Numbered from the stretch's first letter, positions 1 through 8,955 are shown. The stretch: 64,000 bases of DNA from JAKZVK01 sp965248255 (GCA_965248255.1 CBDFIW010000004.1:2790001-2854000); one strand, 5' to 3'. Program-made: numbers and translations. The notes: generated by a model not told the origin, from the letters alone.

Positions 1-2311
1 TTGTGTGTCCTCGCCGCTGCCGTCGGCGGACGTCTGGAAGATGTCCGTGCGACCTTCCCCGAGGAACGAATAGGCAATCTGCCTGCCCGAGAGAGCCCAG
101 GTGGGATGAATATTGACACCCGGACTGAATGTGATGCGCGTTTTATTTCCCCGCGCGATATTGTGAATCCAAATATCGAACTTCCCGCTTTCCGTACCCA
201 ACACAGCCACATGGAGTCCGTCAGGTGAGAGGGATGCATGAGTAATGCCGTCCTGGGGCTGACCGATCGCCGCCAACCTCTCGCCAGAGCGGCTGCGCCA
301 AACCAACTGCTGCCGGGCTCCACTGCGATTTGCATACACCAGCGTTCCGTCTTGCGCCAGGCTGGCGGAAAACCCGGCTTCGACGATCGGGAAGGTATCT
401 CCGGCCGCGGTCAGCGTCTCCAACGAAAAAGGCAAGGCTCGCAAACCAGAGTCCGAAGAGGAGCTGTCGCCGTAGAGAAGGTGGCCCGAAGCTGAGTAAA
501 CAGCTTTGGTTCCGGGAACCAGTTCCCGGCGCTCGCCGGTTCTCAGATCCAGGACTCCCAATTTGAAGTCGCCGGCAGAAATGAACGTGTAGACCAACCC
601 CCGCGAACCTTCGGTCTCAGGCAGGAACCGAGGGAAAACGAAGAATATGCCGCTTTCGGCCTCGTCCTGCTCGAAGAGGAGCTTGGGTGTGCCGCCCCGA
701 GAAGGCACCTGGAACAACCGGAAAGAAGCCGAGTAGGCGATTTGTTCACTGTCGGGACTCCACGACCCTCCCGCAAACACTGCTCTGGCGTGAGGTAGCT
801 CACACAGCGTAATCGGCTCGCCCCCGCTAAGAGAAATGCGCTTCAACTCGGTTTCGGTTCCAAAGCCGATCGACTGGCTATCGGGCGACCAGAAAGGATC
901 TTCGGCCTCCTCGGTTCCCTCGAGTTTACGGGGTGTCTCGCGGCCGAGGTCCCTCACCCATAGCGCCCTTTCACCGTTTTCTTCGGTGACGAAGACGATA
1001 TGTCTGCCGTCCGGAGAAACTACGACAGGTGCTGACCCGGAGATCTCGAGATTCACGAGGGTGGAGGTCGCGAGATTCTCGGGGGTGAAGGAAAACCGGA
1101 CCGGCTGCTGGGGGGGCATCCGACGAGGTGCCGCGGAACCACAGGAGCACCCACAGGGCCAGGGAGGCGGCCAGCGGGGCCCCCATGCCCAGGACTGCCC
1201 GTCGCTGCAGACGCTGGCGGCGCTCGAACTGCTGCTCCGATGACTGCGGCAATACTCGGATCGCGACGGACCGATGCAACTCGGTGTCCTCCGCGACGTA
1301 CTTGATCGAGTCAGCCGATTCTTCGATGTCCTCTATCACCCGATAGCGCGCCAGCGGACCTGCGGAATGTAGGGGCACAGCATGCTGTGCCCGTGTTCCT
1401 GTTGTCTCCTCAGGCGCGGCGGGCACGGCATGCCGTGCCCCTACATCGCCTACTGACTGCGCTGGCAGGATGGTTGATTTCCCCGACTTCAACTTGTCAC
1501 TCAGCGTCTCCAGGTCGACCACCATGTCGGCGGTGCTTTGATAGCGCCTGCCGGCGTCCTTGGCGAGGCACTTGTTCACCAACAGTTCCAACTCCATCGG
1601 GACGCCGGTCCGCAACGCCGTCATCGGTTCCGGCTCTTCGTTGGTGATGGAGTACATCACCGCTTTGTCGTAGTGGCCCTTGAACGGCTGCTGGCCGGTC
1701 ACCATTTCGTAGAGCACCACACCCAGCGACCAGACATCGGTGCGGTGATCCAGATCCATGCCGTAGGTCTGCTCGGGCGACATGTATGTCACCGTGCCCA
1801 TCGTCTCGTCTAGCTTCGTGAGCTTCGAGCCGTCGGTCAGCAAAGCCAGGCCGAAGTCCATCATGGTGATCTGTTGCTTCGAGCCCAAGCCGGTGACCAT
1901 CAAGTTCGCGGGCTTGATGTCGCGGTGGACAATCTTCTTTTCGTGAGCCGCTTGAAGGCCTTGCGCGGTTTGGATGGCGATATCCAGAGCGTCGTTGAGC
2001 TTTAGCGGGCCGGCTTCGATCTTTGGCTCGAGGTTATCGCCCTCGATGAACGCCATGGCGATGAAGGTCTTGCCCTCCACCTCATCGATTTCATGCACGG
2101 TGCAGATGTTGGGATGGTTCAGCGCCGCCGCAGCCTTGGCTTCGCGCTCAAAACGCTTGCGGATCTCTTGATCGGAAACGAGGTGGGCCGCCAGAAACTT
2201 GAGCGCGACGGCGCGTTCCAGCTTGGTGTCCTCGGCCTTGTAGACGACACCCATCCCGCCTTCGCCGAGTTTCTCGGTGATCTTGTAATGCGAGATGGTC
2301 CGACCAATCAT
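1..2311 (-). CDS. Ser/Thr protein kinase with TolB/WD40-like propeller, frameshifted, C-terminus beyond window
   Basis: Membrane-anchored Hanks-type kinase. From the ATG at 2311: Gly-rich loop GEGGMGVVY (16-24), catalytic K38, HRDIKPAN (129-136), DFG (152-154) and the MSPEQ activation segment. A linker, a juxtamembrane stretch and one TM helix (around LAASLALWVLLWF) follow. The kinase frame stops at 971, but from about 1117 down to base 1 another frame is fully open. It encodes propeller blades with repeated VSPDGRHIVFV, WSPDSQSIGFG and LSPDGLHVAVL motifs. The switch lies at a run of seven G on the plus strand (1110-1116); six would join the two frames. Kinase plus periplasmic TolB-like propeller is a common acidobacterial architecture. 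The ATG at 2311 is chosen because the kinase fold starts about eight residues later. The propeller C-terminus is outside the window. Confidence 0.85.
1369..1444. repeat. Pair of REP-like palindromes inside the kinase gene
   Basis: Two perfect 20-bp palindromes lie at 1373-1392 (GGGCACAGCATGCTGTGCCC) and 1421-1440 (GGGCACGGCATGCCGTGCCC). They are bracketed by the inverted outer arms GTAGGGGCAC and GTGCCCCTAC. On the coding strand they are read in frame as ARHAVP...QHAVPLHS in the linker between kinase domain and membrane segment, so the insertion did not break the gene. The arrangement resembles a REP/BIME-type intergenic element captured in a tolerant linker. No second copy of this exact element was noticed in the window. 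Confidence 0.8.
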
Positions 2312-2619
2312 GGCGCGTCCCCTAGCCTGATGGGATTGTACCGAAAAAGCCGAGCCCCGAACGCGAGTGAGGGGTAAATCCACACCCTTTGGCTGAGAGG
2401 TAGCGAACCCGTCACTAGCGTTCCGGGCTCGGTTTCCCCGTAGCTGCGGATCAGCTTGCCCACCCGTCATTCTGCCTCGAGAAAGGAGCGCACAGGTCAG
2501 CTACGCTGTGGCGAGTCGTGCCGGCTGCTGCTTTCGGTTGCGGCTCTGCCTGAAGCGTGTACGCTTCCGGTTTCGGCGGACCTGATGGGCCGGTTGGACC
2601 GCGCCACAAAGAGGTTGCT
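2312..2619. other. Divergent intergenic region
   Basis: This separates the minus-strand kinase from the plus-strand sialidase-like gene, so it must hold both promoters. No convincing -35/-10 pair or operator was recognised. A ribosome-binding-like AAGAGG lies just before the ATG at 2620. Confidence 0.4.
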
Positions 2620-3597
2620 ATGCGTTTACTTCGGTTGGCCGTAACGGCGTTGGGTTGTTCGATTGTCTGTCTCGGGCAGGGCGCGACGTTACTGTCGGTG
2701 AAGAAGATCTGGGACCAAGGCGAGCACAACGCCTTCACCGATCTGATTCGTCATCAGGACAAGTGGTTCTGCACGTTTCGTGAGGCAGGCGATCACGTCA
2801 GTCCCGACGGCAAGATTCGGGTGATTGTGTCCGACGACGGGGAGCGCTGGGAGTCGGCGGCGTTGCTGGCTGACGCGGGCTTCGATCTGCGCGACCCCAA
2901 GATCTCCCGCACGCCCGGCGGACGGTTGATGCTGCTCATCGGCGTCGCGGTCAGGCAGCCGGGTAGCAGGGCAAAGCTTCATTCGCGTGTGGCGTTCTCG
3001 AAAGACGGCCGCACATGGACGCCGTGGTCGCGCGTCGTCGGGACCGGCGAATGGCTCTGGCGTGTGAGTTGGCACGGCTCGAAGGGCTACGGCGTGACCT
3101 ACCACGGCGTGGGCAACGACGTGGACAAGGGCGTTCTCTATAAGACGACGGACGGTGTGACGTACACGCGGATCAAGGAACTCGACGTGCCGTGCATCAA
3201 CGAGACCGCGATTCGGTTCCGTCCCGACGGCGAGGCGATCATGCTGGGCCGGTGTGACGACGGCGAACATGCGGGCTGGATTGGGACGAGCCGTCCTCCA
3301 TATCGCGATTGGAACTGGGATCGGATGACGAAGCGGCCAGGCGGGCCGAACTTCATCCTGCTGCCGAACGGTCGGATGTGGGCGGGCAGCCGGAAGTATC
3401 TTGGCGACGGGTCTCGGCGCACCGTGTTGTGGCACATGACACCCACGTCCTACGAACCGGTGCTGGAGTTTCCCAGCGGTGGGGATACCAGTTATCCGGG
3501 CATGGTCTACGACAACGGGATTCTGTGGTTCAGCTATTACTCGTCGCACGAAGGGAAGACGAGCATCTATCTGGCCAAAGTGCAGCTTGAGGAATAG
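2620..3597 (+). CDS. Secreted sialidase/BNR-repeat-like protein
   Basis: 325 residues. The ATG at 2620 is preceded by AAGAGG and begins a signal peptide (MRLLRLAVTALGCSIVCLGQG). The mature part resembles six-bladed sialidase/neuraminidase propellers: Asp-box-like segments such as VSDDGERWESAALL and FSKDGRTWTPW, a FREAGDHVSPDGKIRV opening blade and a FSYYSSHEGKTSIYLAKV end. True sialidase activity needs an Arg triad and a Tyr/Glu pair that cannot be assigned by eye. The safe reading is an exported BNR-fold protein, possibly a glycosidase acting on host or plant glycans. It stands alone, with a divergent kinase upstream. Confidence 0.75.
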   Translation: MRLLRLAVTALGCSIVCLGQGATLLSVKKIWDQGEHNAFTDLIRHQDKWFCTFREAGDHVSPDGKIRVIVSDDGERWESAALLADAGFDLRDPKISRTPGGRLMLLIGVAVRQPGSRAKLHSRVAFSKDGRTWTPWSRVVGTGEWLWRVSWHGSKGYGVTYHGVGNDVDKGVLYKTTDGVTYTRIKELDVPCINETAIRFRPDGEAIMLGRCDDGEHAGWIGTSRPPYRDWNWDRMTKRPGGPNFILLPNGRMWAGSRKYLGDGSRRTVLWHMTPTSYEPVLEFPSGGDTSYPGMVYDNGILWFSYYSSHEGKTSIYLAKVQLEE

Positions 3598-3608
3598 AGC
3601 GTCCTTGT

Positions 3609-3770
3609 TCAGTCCACGTAAAGAAACTCGTTCGAGGTGATGAGCGCGCGAACGAGCCGGCCGAACTCGGGGTGCAAGAGTCGCTTGATCCGCGTCGATG
3701 ATGGAACAGCGGACGAGCCCGTCGGTGGCAAGGCCTGGGAGAAGGCATCGTGGAACGAAACGAACCCAAT
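3609..3770 (-). pseudogene. Possible relict C-terminus of a DUF1553-like gene
   Basis: The minus-strand frame ending at TGA (3609-3611) reads ...STRIKRLLHPEFGRLVRAL ITSNEFLYVD. This resembles the C-terminal signature of planctomycete/acidobacterial DUF1553 proteins (xLxxALxxSxEFLxxx). No start or upstream domain is present, so it looks like a truncated remnant. DUF1553 genes normally pair with DUF1501, and the window's DUF1501 gene (45259-46731) lacks such a partner nearby. The assignment rests on a short stretch only. Confidence 0.3.
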
Positions 3771-3772
3771 TC
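3755..3772 (+). repeat. Short interspersed repeat, ACGAAACGAACCCAATTC type
   Basis: The sequence ACGAAACGAACCCAATTC matches three related copies clustered at about 37786-37954, more than 30 kb away. It lies in the gene-poor stretch between the sialidase-like gene and pyrD, overlapping the presumed DUF1553 relict. Confidence 0.6.
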
Positions 3773-3919
3773 ATCCGTGCTCACCTCCGTCTAACCCAGA
3801 GTTTGAGCGATGATGCTTCCAAAGGGATGAGCTTACGAACAGCCACTCAACCCCACCCGTACCCCTACGTTGGAGCGGCGGCTCCCGGACTAATGTCGAG
3901 AAGTCAGAGACAACCGCAA

Positions 3920-4840
3920 TCAGCCGTTGAGCCGGAGTGCCCCGATCAAGTCGGTTGCGCGTCCAACGTTCTCGGCTTGAAGGAACTTTGTGAACTCGTC
4001 GACAATCCTAGCGGGCGATTGAGGGTCCCAGAAGGTTGCTGTACCGACTTGCACTGCCGAAGCGCCACACAGCAAGTACTCGGCCACGTCCTCCCCTGTC
4101 GCGATGCCTCCGATGCCAACCACCGGAATGCGCACCGCCTGCGCGACCTGGTGGACCATGCGCAGGCCGAGCGGCTTGATGGCCGGCCCCGACAGTCCGC
4201 CGAAATTGGCGCCGAGACGGGGGTGTCTCGTCCGCGCATCAACCGCCATACCCAGGAAGGTGTTGACCAGCGAGAGCGCATCCGCGCCGGCGTCTTCGGC
4301 GGCATGGGCCATCGAAGCGATGTCGGTGACATTGGGAGAGAGCTTCACAAGCAAGGGCCGGCGCTCGACAGCCTTCCGGGCCAGACTCACCACTTCGCTC
4401 AACAGACTCGGGTCGGACCCGAATTGCATCCCACCGTGCTTCGTGTTCGGGCACGAGACATTCAGCTCGTACCCGGCGAGCCCCTCGGCATCCTCCAACA
4501 CACGCAGAACCTCGACATAGTCCTCGGGCTGATAACCGAAAACGTTCGCGAAAACCGCCGTGTCGAGGCCGGCCAGCTTGGGGAGTTTCTCATCCACGAA
4601 GGCCCGCACGCCCACGTTCTGCAGGCCAATCGAGTTCAACATGCCCGAGGCCGTCTCCACCAGACGCGGCGGCGCATTGCCCGCGATGGGCTCTTTCGAC
4701 AGGCCTTTGACGACAAACCCGCCGAGCCGCGTCACGTCGAAAATGCTCTCGAACTCCAGTCCGTAGCCGAAGGTCCCACTCGAGGCAGCGATCGGATTCT
4801 TCAGGCGTATCCCGCAGAGCTGAGTTTCGAGATCGGGCAC
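3920..4840 (-). CDS. pyrD: Dihydroorotate dehydrogenase, class 1B
   Basis: 306 residues, full length for a class 1 enzyme. It oxidises dihydroorotate to orotate in pyrimidine synthesis, in the cytosol, with FMN. N-terminal KNPIAASSGTFGYG, the active-site loop NVSCPNTKHGG with catalytic C130, LLVKLSPNVTDI, and the FMN phosphate-binding GIGGIATGEDVAEYL followed by GASAVQVGTA are all visible. Cys rather than Ser as base, and the lack of a membrane-anchoring N-terminus, indicate class 1, and the overall pattern fits the NAD-linked 1B form. That form normally needs the PyrK electron-transfer subunit, which is not adjacent here. The start lies 8 bases after the stop of the upstream phosphatase-fold gene, so the two may be cotranscribed. 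Confidence 0.93.
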   Translation of the reverse strand: MPDLETQLCGIRLKNPIAASSGTFGYGLEFESIFDVTRLGGFVVKGLSKEPIAGNAPPRLVETASGMLNSIGLQNVGVRAFVDEKLPKLAGLDTAVFANVFGYQPEDYVEVLRVLEDAEGLAGYELNVSCPNTKHGGMQFGSDPSLLSEVVSLARKAVERRPLLVKLSPNVTDIASMAHAAEDAGADALSLVNTFLGMAVDARTRHPRLGANFGGLSGPAIKPLGLRMVHQVAQAVRIPVVGIGGIATGEDVAEYLLCGASAVQVGTATFWDPQSPARIVDEFTKFLQAENVGRATDLIGALRLNG

Positions 4841-4847
4841 ACTCTTC

Positions 4848-6527
4848 TCATTCAGGCGGCTGAGGACCGACGAAGGTGGAGGGCTCGGACCGCGGGTTCG
4901 GTCGAAGGGCTTCCGTCAGAGCCCGTCCCGTCGCCGAGCCCGGCGGAGCGATACCCAGCAGCGCGGCTACGGTGGGGGCAACCGAGGCCGCATCCACGAC
5001 CGGCTCAAACCGCTGTGCCCGGAACGCCGGACCCAGGAAGACCAGCGGCACGTCGGTGTCATAGCGATAAGGAGATCCCGAGCTAGTGCCACGCCCCTGG
5101 CCGTAGTCCTCGGAGAAATTCGGCTCGTAGAGCAGTATCAGATCACCCGACCGCGACGAATGCCGGCTCCGCCGAAGCCGGGCGCGCAGAGCCGAAGGCA
5201 TGGCCTCGACACCAGGAGCGTAGTAGCCCGCAACACCCGCTACGCCGGCCGCGGCCTCGCCGGCAGCCTCGATCACCGCGCGGCGCTTCGCAGGGTCCGC
5301 CTGTCGCGCGGCTTCACTCAAGTAAACAAACGGCCAGACGTACTTCTCAACGAACACCTGGCCATCGAACTCTATGGCCAACCGCTCGTTCATCGCCTCG
5401 ACGACGAGCCCTCCGTCCACACGGCCGGCCCGCAGCCCTTCGCGGCGCAGCGACTCGGGCAGCGGAGGCGTGCCGTGCAAGGCAGTGAAGACGACTGCGG
5501 TGTTGTCGAGGCCGATCTCTTCCTCCAAGCTCACCAGGAAGTCTGCGATCATCTCGTCGAGCCGCAGGACCATGTCGCGCATCAAGGGGGAGTACGCCCC
5601 TGTCTCCAGGGCGAGCAAGGCTGGGGCGCTGAGGTTGACGATTAGCAAGTCCGTGTGACCGCCGCGCCCGAGTTGCTCCTCCTGGATGGCGTGGCGCGCC
5701 AGATCCAGAACCTCCTCGGCTGCGAAGGGCGAGGAGCGGTAGAGCCCCCGATAGCCGTTCTGCTCGCCGGGCGTGCCTAGGTGAAGCACCCGCAGCGGCA
5801 GAGCATCGGGACGGGCGTCGAGGGCGCTCCAGCGCCGCCCCGCGTTGCGTGAGACGTCGTTCTGCGCATTGAAGACTTTCACCCACTCGGGCAGGGTGTC
5901 GCGATAGTAGGGTGCGGTTGCAAACCGCCCGCGCGAATCCTTCCAATAGCAGCCCACGGGACGGCGTCCGGCCAGAAGGACGGCGGGCCCAGGGCGGTCC
6001 GAGACAGCTACGACCCGCGAGCGGCCGAGCGTAGCCAACCGCAACTGATCGGCCAACGTAGAGCCGATCAGCCGTCCCGCGGAAGGCGCTTCGCCGGGCC
6101 CAGACTCAACGGCATTGACAACTTTCGAGGCGTCACGATCATACCAGCGGTCCGCTACGATGCCGTGGGTCTCAGGGTAAGCGCCCGTGGCCAGGGTAGC
6201 TGCGTTGGGCGCCGCGAGCGTCACGGCATGATCAAACCGGCAGCGCGGGAACACCGAGCCTTCCGAGAGGAGACGCCGGAATCCACCAGTCGAGAAACTG
6301 GGCCCGTAGAGGTCCAGGTAATCGGCCCGAAACTGCTCGGCCACAATGAGGACGACGAGGTTCGGCCGGGGAAAGGCCGTCGCGTAGAGACCGATTGCCG
6401 GCAACAGGGTTGCTATCGGCAGGCACAAGCCGGCGATGCATCGGCTCCACCTACGCTTCCGCCGCCTCCCTGATGTCAAGTCTCGCACCCTTTGGGGAGT
6501 GTACCAAGAAGGGCGTCCAGGGCCCAT
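4848..6527 (-). CDS. Alkaline-phosphatase-superfamily protein, probable pseudoenzyme
   Basis: 559 residues from ATG 6527; a GTG at 6488 is an equally possible start and neither has a clear Shine-Dalgarno. A basic stretch and a hydrophobic segment (CIAGLCLPIATLLPAIGLY) suggest export or a membrane anchor. The body aligns with PafA-like nucleotide phosphatase/phosphodiesterases: NLVVLIVAEQFRADYL, NAATLATGAYPETHGI, MRDMVLRLDEMIADFL, VVFTALHGTPP and GSPYRYDTDVPLVFLGP. The nucleophile T111 and H351 are kept. The family's first Asp is E64, the DYxGH metal site is A303/L307, the Asp of ADHG is L350, and the His of GTxHGSPY is S483. With most zinc ligands gone, catalysis by the usual mechanism is unlikely; a binding or regulatory role is inferred. 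It lies directly upstream of pyrD. Confidence 0.85.
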   Translation of the reverse strand: MGPGRPSWYTPQRVRDLTSGRRRKRRWSRCIAGLCLPIATLLPAIGLYATAFPRPNLVVLIVAEQFRADYLDLYGPSFSTGGFRRLLSEGSVFPRCRFDHAVTLAAPNAATLATGAYPETHGIVADRWYDRDASKVVNAVESGPGEAPSAGRLIGSTLADQLRLATLGRSRVVAVSDRPGPAVLLAGRRPVGCYWKDSRGRFATAPYYRDTLPEWVKVFNAQNDVSRNAGRRWSALDARPDALPLRVLHLGTPGEQNGYRGLYRSSPFAAEEVLDLARHAIQEEQLGRGGHTDLLIVNLSAPALLALETGAYSPLMRDMVLRLDEMIADFLVSLEEEIGLDNTAVVFTALHGTPPLPESLRREGLRAGRVDGGLVVEAMNERLAIEFDGQVFVEKYVWPFVYLSEAARQADPAKRRAVIEAAGEAAAGVAGVAGYYAPGVEAMPSALRARLRRSRHSSRSGDLILLYEPNFSEDYGQGRGTSSGSPYRYDTDVPLVFLGPAFRAQRFEPVVDAASVAPTVAALLGIAPPGSATGRALTEALRPNPRSEPSTFVGPQPPE

Positions 6528-6706
6528 GAAAGGACCAAAACCGGCCCGTAAGAACCGCCGATGCCCTAGCAGCCGGCCGTATGGTGTCAGCTACCTCACC
6601 CCCGCCGAGAGGAACACAAGGAAGCCTATGTTACAATCCCGGAAAAGTGGTTCGAAGAGTTGGTTCGAGCAAGTGGTTCCGCCTCGGCAGGAAGGGCTTA
6701 TCATCT

Positions 6707-7645
6707 ATGTCATTACAAATCCGTAGTATTGGTGTGCTTGTGGGCCTCGCCTGCGCCGGTACGATGTGGGCTCAGGGAGGCGGTGCGTCCGGCCGATCGC
6801 GGAAGAGCCCTTCCGACAACGTTTTGGCGGTGATCGGTGACAAGGAATACACCCGCAGGGACGTTCGGCGCCTGCGCCGGCTGATTCAGCCGAACCTTCA
6901 GGCGCAGACCTCCCGGATGACGAACCGGCAGTTTCTCGCACTGATGCACAATCTGATCGCCACGGCCACGGCAGCCGAGAGCCAAGGTCTGCTCGAAAAG
7001 GAGCCCTATGAATCCCAGTGGGAGTTTATGCGTTTGCAGTTTCTGGCAAACGCTTACGCTAACGAGCTAGGCCGTACGATCACAGTTTCCGACGAGGAAC
7101 TGCGCGACTACTACGAGGAAAGCAAGGCGCTTTATGAGTCGGTTCAAGTCTCGGCCATCTATATCCACTACACGCCGGAGGCCGGCAGCGTGCCATCGCC
7201 CAGCGCGAAGCAACGACCCACCGAAGCCCAGGCAAGGGCAAGGGCCGAAAAGCTTCTCGCGGAAATCAAAGCCGGCGCTGACTTCGCCGAACTGGCACGG
7301 AAGCACTCCGATGACAAGATCTCGTCCGAGAAGGGCGGCGACATGGGTTCTTTCAATGTGGATTCATCAATTCCGCGGGCGATCAAGGCCGCGATTCTAG
7401 GGCTTCAAGAGGGTGAAGTATCCGAGATCGTGAAGGACGCCGGGCGCTTCTACATTTTCAAGGCCACGGGCCGCCAGGCTCGGGCGTTCGAAGAGGTCAG
7501 GTCGGAGCTCGAACCGACCCTGCGAAGCCGCAAGCTACTACTCACGACGCAGAAGGCTCAAATGTCGGTACCGATCAAATACACCGACGACCCCACACTG
7601 GACGAGTCTCCCGGAACCGGCGGCGGCGGAACCCCGCGGAAGTAG
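6707..7645 (+). CDS. Peptidyl-prolyl isomerase, parvulin/SurA-like
   Basis: 312 residues. The ATG at 6707 follows AGGAAGG and starts a signal peptide (SIGVLVGLACAGTMWAQG). A SurA-N-like helical region follows (VIGDKEYTRRDVRRLRRLI, residues about 40-160). A parvulin domain comes next: VQVSAIYIHYTPE, ARAEKLLAEIKAGADFAELARKHSDD, KGGDMGSFNV, ILGLQEGEVSEIVKDAGRFYIFKATGR. The C-terminus is Gly-rich. It should act in the periplasm as a chaperone/isomerase for exported or outer-membrane proteins, which fits the secretins and TonB receptors encoded here. It appears monocistronic between two minus-strand genes. Confidence 0.9.
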   Translation: MSLQIRSIGVLVGLACAGTMWAQGGGASGRSRKSPSDNVLAVIGDKEYTRRDVRRLRRLIQPNLQAQTSRMTNRQFLALMHNLIATATAAESQGLLEKEPYESQWEFMRLQFLANAYANELGRTITVSDEELRDYYEESKALYESVQVSAIYIHYTPEAGSVPSPSAKQRPTEAQARARAEKLLAEIKAGADFAELARKHSDDKISSEKGGDMGSFNVDSSIPRAIKAAILGLQEGEVSEIVKDAGRFYIFKATGRQARAFEEVRSELEPTLRSRKLLLTTQKAQMSVPIKYTDDPTLDESPGTGGGGTPRK

Positions 7646-7662
7646 CCGCGCGCCGAGCCGGC

Positions 7663-8766
7663 TCACCCATTCCAAGAGCTGCTCTCGATCAAGTGCGGAG
7701 CACATTTCGTTTCGTCAAGAGCGACTCCGTGGCCCGGAGTTGCCGGCGGGTAGGCGAAGCCGTTCTCGATCCGCAGCGGGTCCACCACAAAGCGGCTCAG
7801 GAAGGGAATGTGCTCAACCCACAAAGCATTGGGCACTCCGCAAGTGACTTGGATGTGCAGCTCCATCAGAAAATGGGGTGAGACGTTGACATTGAAGCTG
7901 TGAGCCAGGTGGGCGATGCGAAGCCACTCGGTGATGCCTCCCACGCGGCCCACGTCGGGCTGAAGAATCGAAACCGCGTCGCGCGCCAGGTATTCTTTGA
8001 AAACGTGCCGGTTGTATAGGCTCTCGCCTAGTGCAATCGGGATCGACGTGCTCCGCCGCAGCTTCTCATGGCCGAGGACGTCGTCGGCCTCGATCGGCTC
8101 CTCCAGCCAGAACAGGTCGAACTCTTCAAACAGCCGTGCGCGCGCGATAGCCTCCGCCGCCGTCCAGTGAAGATTGGCGTCGACCATGAGCTTGACGTCA
8201 GGACCGATGACTTCACGGACGGCCTGGATGCGGGCGACATCTTCGGAGCGGTTGGGCTTACCCACCTTGATCTTGATCCCGGTGTAGCCTTGCCTGACCT
8301 GCTCCGCCGCTTGCGTCACGAGCTCTTCCTCGGTGTGGTTGAGCCAACCGCCGTCGGTGTCGTAAACCGGCATTCGCTCGCGGCAGCCGCCGAGCAGCTT
8401 ATAGAGCGGCAAATTGGCGTGCTTGGCCTTGAGGTCCCACAGTGCGATGTCGATCGCACACATGGCGACCGAGGCGATGCCGCCCCGGCCCACCCAGTGT
8501 GGACCCCACCACATCTTCTCCCACAAGCGCTCGATGTCATTGGGGCCCTCGTCGAGCACGAGCGGCACGAATTCGTCGTCAAGAAAAACTTTGACGGCCC
8601 GGCCGCCCCGCCCGATGGTATAGGCGAACCCGACACCGTCGGTTCCCTGATCGGTGTGAACCGTTGCGGTGATCACCTCCATGGCGTCGAACTCCTGGAT
8701 GGCATCCACGATCTTGCGATGGGCAGGGAAACGATACAGGTGCGTGTCGATTCGGGTGACTTTCAT
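7663..8766 (-). CDS. Mandelate racemase/muconate lactonizing enzyme family protein
   Basis: 367 residues, enolase superfamily, cytosolic. The full catalytic set of the mandelate racemase subgroup is readable: KxK (K165, K167), metal ligands D196, E222 and E248, and the D271/H298 dyad (QPDVGRVGG and SPHFL). These enzymes abstract a proton alpha to a carboxylate with Mg2+; acid sugars are the usual substrates (dehydratase or racemase), but the substrate cannot be set from sequence. The gene follows a broken zinc-ribbon frame and the class V aminotransferase on the same strand. Confidence 0.92.
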   Translation of the reverse strand: MKVTRIDTHLYRFPAHRKIVDAIQEFDAMEVITATVHTDQGTDGVGFAYTIGRGGRAVKVFLDDEFVPLVLDEGPNDIERLWEKMWWGPHWVGRGGIASVAMCAIDIALWDLKAKHANLPLYKLLGGCRERMPVYDTDGGWLNHTEEELVTQAAEQVRQGYTGIKIKVGKPNRSEDVARIQAVREVIGPDVKLMVDANLHWTAAEAIARARLFEEFDLFWLEEPIEADDVLGHEKLRRSTSIPIALGESLYNRHVFKEYLARDAVSILQPDVGRVGGITEWLRIAHLAHSFNVNVSPHFLMELHIQVTCGVPNALWVEHIPFLSRFVVDPLRIENGFAYPPATPGHGVALDETKCAPHLIESSSWNG

Positions 8767-8775
8767 AGCCTGTAT

Positions 8776-8933
8776 TCAGACCCGAATCGGCAGCTCGATC
8801 AGGATCTCATCTTGGGCGGCAAACGGTGCGCCGCAGTGCGGACAGAATCGGAAGGGATAGAGTGTCGGCTGCTCGTACTCGCCGCCGCAGCAACGTGCGC
8901 CGAGAGTGCCGTGGCAGATCGTCGGTCATCATC
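8776..8933 (-). pseudogene. Small zinc-ribbon protein, frame broken
   Basis: A short minus-strand frame ends at 8776 with CHGTLGARCCGGEYEQ, then FRFCPHCGAPFAAQDEILIE and LPIRV. This is a clear Cys-rich zinc-ribbon tail (CxxC). In frame, a stop precedes the first Cys and no ATG, GTG or TTG is available. Two tandem ATG codons (8928-8933) with a plausible start sit one base out of frame. Either a single-base change has broken a roughly 52-residue gene or the base is a sequencing error. It sits between the aminotransferase and the enolase-superfamily gene on the same strand. Its function is unknown. Confidence 0.4.
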
Positions 8934-8955
8934 GCTCCGACGGCCGCGGGCCCCT

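Noticed and set aside
3698..5086. 462-residue plus-strand open frame
   Set aside because: Antisense to pyrD and the phosphatase-fold gene; no recognisable domain.
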